Shown here: positions 60,024-64,000 of the stretch, in pieces | Layout of the letters: each line of letters begins with the position of its first letter | Position numbering within the stretch: position 1 is the stretch's first letter | Source: an uncultured Eubacteriales bacterium | GTDB lineage: Bacteria; Bacillota; Clostridia; Lachnospirales; Lachnospiraceae | Direction of reading: 5' to 3' | DNA length: 64,000 nucleotides | Assembly (NCBI GenBank): GCA_900548855.1 | Contig: URMF01000007.1 | Location: 32,683-96,682, forward strand | Made by a program: the position numbers and the translations under genes | The notes under the pieces: model-generated | Told to the model about the DNA's origin: nothing | The model's input: the letters and a program-made list of their open reading frames with translations, nothing else | The model's database searches: none

Positions 60024-60857
60024 ATGGGTAAGATTATTTTTTTAGATGTGGATGGAACTCTGGTGGACTATGAAAACCGGATTCCGGATTCTGCAGTGAC
60101 AGCAATTCGCCAGGCGAGAGAAAAAGGTCACAGGGTATATGTCTGCACTGGCAGAAGTAAGGCGGAAATGCAGTCGGATTTGTGGGAAATCGGACTGGAC
60201 GGAATGATTGGCGGAAACGGGAGCTATGTAGAGGACAATGGACATGTGGTGATGCATCAGCTAATTACGCTGGAGCAGTGTACCGAGATTGTAGATTGGC
60301 TTCATGAAAGAGGACTGGAATTTTATCTGGAAAGCAACAACGGGCTGTTTGCCAGTGAGAAGTTTGAGACCAGAGGAGAGCCGGTTATACAGGAATACAG
60401 CAAGAGAAAGAATAAACCAGATGCAGAAAAAGCTACAGTCCGGGGAACCTTTGTGGGCATGGAGTTTGGCGGAAAGCTGTACAGGGATGATGTGAACAAG
60501 ATAAGCTATATTTTGGACAGCTATCAGGACTTTCTGGATACAAAGGCTCGTTTTCCAGATATGCAGAACGGTACATGGGGCGGTAAAGGGGAAGAGGCAT
60601 TGTTTGGCGATTTGGGTGTAAAAGACATTACCAAGGCAAATGCCATTGAACATTTACTGTCTTATCTTGGAGCGGACAGAAAGGATACTATAGCTTTTGG
60701 GGATGCAAAAATAGATATCCCTATGTTAGAGTATTGTGCCTATGGGGTTGCCATGGGAAATGGCGGACCGGAGATTAAGGAAATGGCAGATTACATTACC
60801 GGGGATGTGGAACAGGATGGTCTTTATGATGCCTTTGAGAAGCTGGGGCTGATATAA
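60024..60857 (+). CDS. Cof-type HAD-IIB phosphatase
   Basis: This protein has 277 residues. Motif I is IIFLDVDGTLVDYENRI, motif II VYVCTGRSK, and the C-terminal site DTIAFGDAKIDIPMLEY, then GVAMGNGGPEIKEM. The C2B cap is about residues 85-190. It lies downstream of the beta-glucoside operon, after its terminator, and 19 bases before an RpiR regulator, so the two may share control. A sugar phosphate is a reasonable substrate. Confidence 0.92.
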   Translation: MGKIIFLDVDGTLVDYENRIPDSAVTAIRQAREKGHRVYVCTGRSKAEMQSDLWEIGLDGMIGGNGSYVEDNGHVVMHQLITLEQCTEIVDWLHERGLEFYLESNNGLFASEKFETRGEPVIQEYSKRKNKPDAEKATVRGTFVGMEFGGKLYRDDVNKISYILDSYQDFLDTKARFPDMQNGTWGGKGEEALFGDLGVKDITKANAIEHLLSYLGADRKDTIAFGDAKIDIPMLEYCAYGVAMGNGGPEIKEMADYITGDVEQDGLYDAFEKLGLI

Positions 60858-60876
60858 AAAATATGGGGGGATTATT

Positions 60877-61740
60877 ATGCTCTTGTTAAAGGAAATGAAA
60901 CAGGCACAGAACCTGACGGAACGGGAACAGGATATCTGTAATTATATTTTAGAGCACCCGGAACAGGTTGCTGTGCTGTCATCCCGGGAACTGGGACATG
61001 CCACCTACACAAGTGCAGCATCTGTTACGAGATTCTGCCAGAAGCTGGGATGTAAGGGATACCCGGATTTCCGGCTCCGGTTTGTCAGTGAATTAAAGCT
61101 TTCGGATGCAAAGGCAGAGGAAAAGATACAGATTGAGGAGCGGGAAAATGTTGTTTCAATGGTAAATAAAGTCAGTGAGCTGGAACGGAAGGCAGTGGAG
61201 GAGACAAGAAAGGCATTGTCCTTAGAGCAGATGATACGGATTGGAAAATTGATTCATCAGGCAGAATGTATTGATTTCTATGTCTATGACCTGAATGTAC
61301 ATCTGGCACAATACGGCTGCAGCCAGTTTCTGCACGCAGGGAAAATGGCGTATACCCATATCGCCACCAATGTACAGCAGCTCCATGCACTGATTCCAAA
61401 GGAGAGGCATTTAGCTATTGTTATCAGTCATACCGGTGAAAATTCAAGGCTGGGGGAAATTATCCGAACGTTAAAAAGAAAGAAAACAAAGGTTATTGTG
61501 ATTTCCTCTTATAAAAATCGAACCCTGTCCGGCATGGGAGATGAATTTCTGTATGCTGCCGGCTCAGAAGGAATGGAGGAATTCTGGACAGCCATGTTTT
61601 TTTCGGCGGTAAAATATCTGTTAGATATTATGTTTGGTTTGGAATTCAGTGCAGGATATGAGGAAAATATGAAGCTCAATGAGGAATATGAGAAAATTGG
61701 TATGGAAAAGCTGTGGTCATTGTCAGCGGATATAAAATAA
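60877..61740 (+). CDS. MurR/RpiR-family transcriptional regulator
   Basis: This protein has 287 residues. The N-terminal HTH_6 domain (LTEREQDICNYILEHPEQVAVLSSRELG, YTSAASVTRFCQKLGCKGYPDFRLRF) is followed by a SIS domain of about 150 residues (IDFYVYDLNVHLAQYG, HLAIVISHTGENSRLGEIIRT). SIS domains bind phosphosugars, so it should respond to a sugar phosphate, maybe a beta-glucoside product or the substrate of the HAD enzyme before it. Confidence 0.92.
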   Translation: MLLLKEMKQAQNLTEREQDICNYILEHPEQVAVLSSRELGHATYTSAASVTRFCQKLGCKGYPDFRLRFVSELKLSDAKAEEKIQIEERENVVSMVNKVSELERKAVEETRKALSLEQMIRIGKLIHQAECIDFYVYDLNVHLAQYGCSQFLHAGKMAYTHIATNVQQLHALIPKERHLAIVISHTGENSRLGEIIRTLKRKKTKVIVISSYKNRTLSGMGDEFLYAAGSEGMEEFWTAMFFSAVKYLLDIMFGLEFSAGYEENMKLNEEYEKIGMEKLWSLSADIK

Positions 61741-61789
61741 TAAGAAAGAGCAGAGAGCATTTTTATATTGTTACAGATAGGAGTATAAA

Positions 61790-62452
61790 ATGACAAAAAA
61801 CCGGGTACTGATTGTGGAAGATGAAATTTCCATTGCTAAAATGATTAATATGAATCTCAAGGTTGCAAATTATGATACGGTTATGTTTCATGATGGAGAT
61901 GAAGCAGCAAAGGCATTAGAGGAAGAACATGATTACGATATCGCACTTTTGGATATCATGCTTCCAGGGATGGATGGCTTTGCGCTTTTGGAAGTAGTGA
62001 AATCCTATGGGATACCAGTTATTTTTTTAACAGCAAAGGATGACATTGGTTCTAAAGTACAAGGGCTTCGGGATGGAGCAGAGGATTATATTGTAAAACC
62101 GTTTGAGATGCTAGAGCTCATGGTGCGTATGGAAAAAGTACTGGAGAGGTCCCAAAAACTCAGTAATGTCATTAAGATACTGGATTTAGAGATTAATTTT
62201 TCAGAGCATACCGTAAGAAAAAACGGTGAAGAGATTTCCTTAAAGCCGATGGAGTTTGAACTGTTAGGTGTTCTGGCAAAAAATAAAAATATAGCGATTT
62301 CAAGAGAGGAGCTTTTGCGTATGGTGTGGGGAGTGGACTATGTAGGAGAGACAAGGACTGTAGATGTGCATATCGGACAGCTGCGCAAAAAGTTATCCTT
62401 AAATGACAACATTAAGACTATCTCCAAAATGGGTTATAGGCTGGAGGATTAA
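61790..62452 (+). CDS. OmpR-type response regulator
   Basis: This protein has 220 residues after ATAGGAG. The receiver domain has VEDEISIA, DIALLDIMLPGMDG and KPFEMLELMVRM; the winged helix has YVGETRTVDVHIGQLRKKLS and ISKMGYRLED. The kinase gene follows after four bases. The sequence is close in style to the 46039 regulator, suggesting a shared ancestor. Targets unknown. Confidence 0.93.
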   Translation: MTKNRVLIVEDEISIAKMINMNLKVANYDTVMFHDGDEAAKALEEEHDYDIALLDIMLPGMDGFALLEVVKSYGIPVIFLTAKDDIGSKVQGLRDGAEDYIVKPFEMLELMVRMEKVLERSQKLSNVIKILDLEINFSEHTVRKNGEEISLKPMEFELLGVLAKNKNIAISREELLRMVWGVDYVGETRTVDVHIGQLRKKLSLNDNIKTISKMGYRLED

Positions 62453-62456
62453 TGCT

Positions 62457-63857
62457 ATGCGGTTAAAGACAAAAATCATCCTGATTTGCAGTCTTGTGGT
62501 TTTGTCTGTATCTGTTATCTGCAGTATGGCAGCTTTTTACACGATGCGGGCAGGATATCTGGATACGGCAATGAGCCAGGGGCTCCAAAGGGCAGTAGAC
62601 TGTTTTGCTGATATTGAGAGCAGAGTAGTAAAACTACAGTTAGACAGAGAACGAATAGACAGCAATGTGATGGAATATATCATAAAGGATACGGTAATAC
62701 AATCGAGAGGGGGAATGTTAGCCTGTTTTTATATAAATGATACAGGAGAAAAGACGAATATTTATAATGATACGATATTTGAAAGCCGGGATTTGGAGCA
62801 GGCTGATTATCAGAATGTATCAGATAATCTGGAACAGGCTGAACTTAAATGGGGAAAGCAGTATTTTGGAGTGTATCGGAGCCAGAATAATAGCTATTCG
62901 GAATATCAGATTTATATGCTGGCAGATATTACTTATGTGCAGAATCGAATCAATCTAACTGGTATAGGACTAGTAGTGCTTACTTTTTTTATTACCATAC
63001 TGGCATATGTGGTGTTATCAGTTATGATGAATAAGGTGCTTTCACCCCTGCAGGAACTGAATACTTCCGCCAAGCAGATTGCATGTGGCAATTATAATCA
63101 GAGAATTTTGGTTAAGCAAAAAGATGAAATCGGAGAATTAAGCGATAATTTTAACCGGATGGCAGAAGCGGTAGAGGTTCGCACCCACAGCTTAGAGGAA
63201 TCAGAGAAAAGAAAAACACTTTTTATGGGTAATCTGACCCATGAGTTAAAGACACCGCTGACAGCAATTTCCGGTTATGCCAAGACACTTCTTACCGTAA
63301 AACTCCCGGAAGAAGATAAAGAAGAAGCCCTTTCTTTTATCTATGAAGAAAGCTGCCGCATGGAACGGCTTTCAAAGAAAATGATGAATCTTTTGCTGTT
63401 AGAGGAAGAGGGAGAGCTTGTGAAAAGTCAGATATCAGCAGAGGAGTTATTTTCTAATGTACAGGCGGTATGCAGTGGAAAACTAAAGGAAGCGGATATA
63501 GAACTTGAATGTCATGAGAATGGACAAATGTTTCTGGTAGACAGAGACCTTTTTGTAGAGGTACTGGTAAACCTTATTGATAATGCGATTAAGGCGAGTG
63601 AGCCGGGAAACAGGGTTTTGCTGACAGCCGGTGAACATTATATAACTGTTCAGGATTTTGGAAAAGGGATTCCAAAAGAAGAACAGGAAAAAATTTTAGA
63701 ACCGTTTTATAGGATTGATAAGTCCAGAAGCCGGAAAAGCGGTAGTGCAGGGCTGGGACTTGCGATTACTGCAATGATTTTAAAAAAGCATGATTGCCGG
63801 CTTGCGATAGAAAGTACAGTGGGAAAAGGAACACAGATGATTTTACAATTTGTTTAA
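62457..63857 (+). CDS. Membrane sensor histidine kinase
   Basis: This protein has 466 residues from ATG 62457 with GGAGGA eight bases before. There are helices at about 5-27 and 165-190 with an outside sensor of about 135 residues. HAMP is LSPLQELNTSAKQIACGNYN, H-box GNLTHELKTPLTAISGYA, N-box VNLIDNAIKAS, G1 VQDFGKGIPKEE and G2 GSAGLGLAITAMI. Forms a pair with the preceding regulator; the signal is not evident. Confidence 0.93.
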   Translation: MRLKTKIILICSLVVLSVSVICSMAAFYTMRAGYLDTAMSQGLQRAVDCFADIESRVVKLQLDRERIDSNVMEYIIKDTVIQSRGGMLACFYINDTGEKTNIYNDTIFESRDLEQADYQNVSDNLEQAELKWGKQYFGVYRSQNNSYSEYQIYMLADITYVQNRINLTGIGLVVLTFFITILAYVVLSVMMNKVLSPLQELNTSAKQIACGNYNQRILVKQKDEIGELSDNFNRMAEAVEVRTHSLEESEKRKTLFMGNLTHELKTPLTAISGYAKTLLTVKLPEEDKEEALSFIYEESCRMERLSKKMMNLLLLEEEGELVKSQISAEELFSNVQAVCSGKLKEADIELECHENGQMFLVDRDLFVEVLVNLIDNAIKASEPGNRVLLTAGEHYITVQDFGKGIPKEEQEKILEPFYRIDKSRSRKSGSAGLGLAITAMILKKHDCRLAIESTVGKGTQMILQFV

Positions 63858-63877
63858 ATAATGATGAATACTTGATG

Positions 63878-63918
63878 AAAGCGTTTATGCTAAGATAAGA
63901 CCAGCATGAACGCTTTTT
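63878..63918 (+). terminator. Terminator of the third two-component operon
   Basis: AAAGCGTTTATGCT (63878-63891) pairs with AGCATGAACGCTTT (63903-63916) with one mismatch, and a T5 tail runs to 63918. Confidence 0.9.
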
Positions 63919-63935
63919 GCTTGTATAGTAGACAT

Positions 63936-64000
63936 TTGCGAAACTCTGTTTTCGTTACCGACTGTTGTACAATATAAACAATATCAACGCTGGGCACGCT
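63936..64000. repeat. Left part of a probable third inverted-repeat element, cut by the window end
   Basis: TTGCGAAACTCTGT at about 63944-63957 is identical to the inner end of the 33443 element. TTGTACAA further on also occurs inside the 27658 element. The other end lies beyond the window, so this is a partial call. Confidence 0.4.

Overview
The window looks like chromosome of a low-to-mid GC Bacillota gut anaerobe, most likely a Lachnospiraceae member. Reasons: strong AGGAGG-type ribosome binding sites with frequent GTG/TTG starts; YitT, DUF368, DUF6034, DUF5680 and PadR-HAAS families; a LicT-controlled beta-glucoside PTS; and MobV/TnpV mobile genes. I cannot name the genus. No rRNA, tRNA or CRISPR array was seen.

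1-4.7 kb is the end of an integrative mobilizable element: the C-terminus of a tyrosine recombinase, a MobC/ribbon-helix-helix protein, a RepA-like AAA ATPase, a DUF5348 protein, a palindrome-rich oriT-like region, a MobV relaxase and a TnpV protein. 4.8-14.6 kb is AT-rich cargo: a gutted P-loop kinase remnant, a GNAT acetyltransferase, a methyltransferase, an FMN reductase, a chloramphenicol-acetyltransferase-like enzyme, a YhcG-type nuclease, a membrane protein next to an unusual P-loop kinase-Nudix fusion (a possible conflict or nucleotide-signalling module), a HAD phosphatase, a purN paralogue and membrane proteins. 14.6-19.0 kb is a graveyard of immunity-like genes (DUF4259, DUF4272 and others) with Rhs/YD-repeat debris. 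It ends exactly where a dihydrouridine synthase gene is truncated.

19.5-42 kb is mostly chromosomal. It holds regulators, a DnaQ-like exonuclease, an ABC ATPase fused to a Schlafen/AlbA_2 domain, glycerol-1-phosphate dehydrogenase, YitT, two MATE pumps and a two-component system. It also holds an envelope cluster (DUF368, PAP2 phosphatase, GT2-GtrA, TVP38/DedA-like, GT4) that reads as undecaprenyl-phosphate recycling plus glycolipid synthesis. Identical triple TTTGTTTAR arrays lie in front of the two-component system and in front of the DUF368 gene. Smaller modules are a TetR circuit with two matching operators, a MarR-MATE pair and a PadR-HAAS pair.

42-55 kb is one envelope-response and efflux system: a DUF6034 lipoprotein, a sensor kinase and regulator, two lipoprotein membrane-fusion proteins (one double length), one large FtsX-type permease and two ATPases. 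A nearly identical 31-bp box precedes both plus-strand units. 55-60 kb is a LicT, PTS EIIBCA and GH1 6-phospho-beta-glucosidase operon with a textbook RAT/terminator. 60-64 kb holds a HAD phosphatase, an RpiR regulator and a third two-component system. The window ends inside what may be another copy of a small inverted-repeat element.
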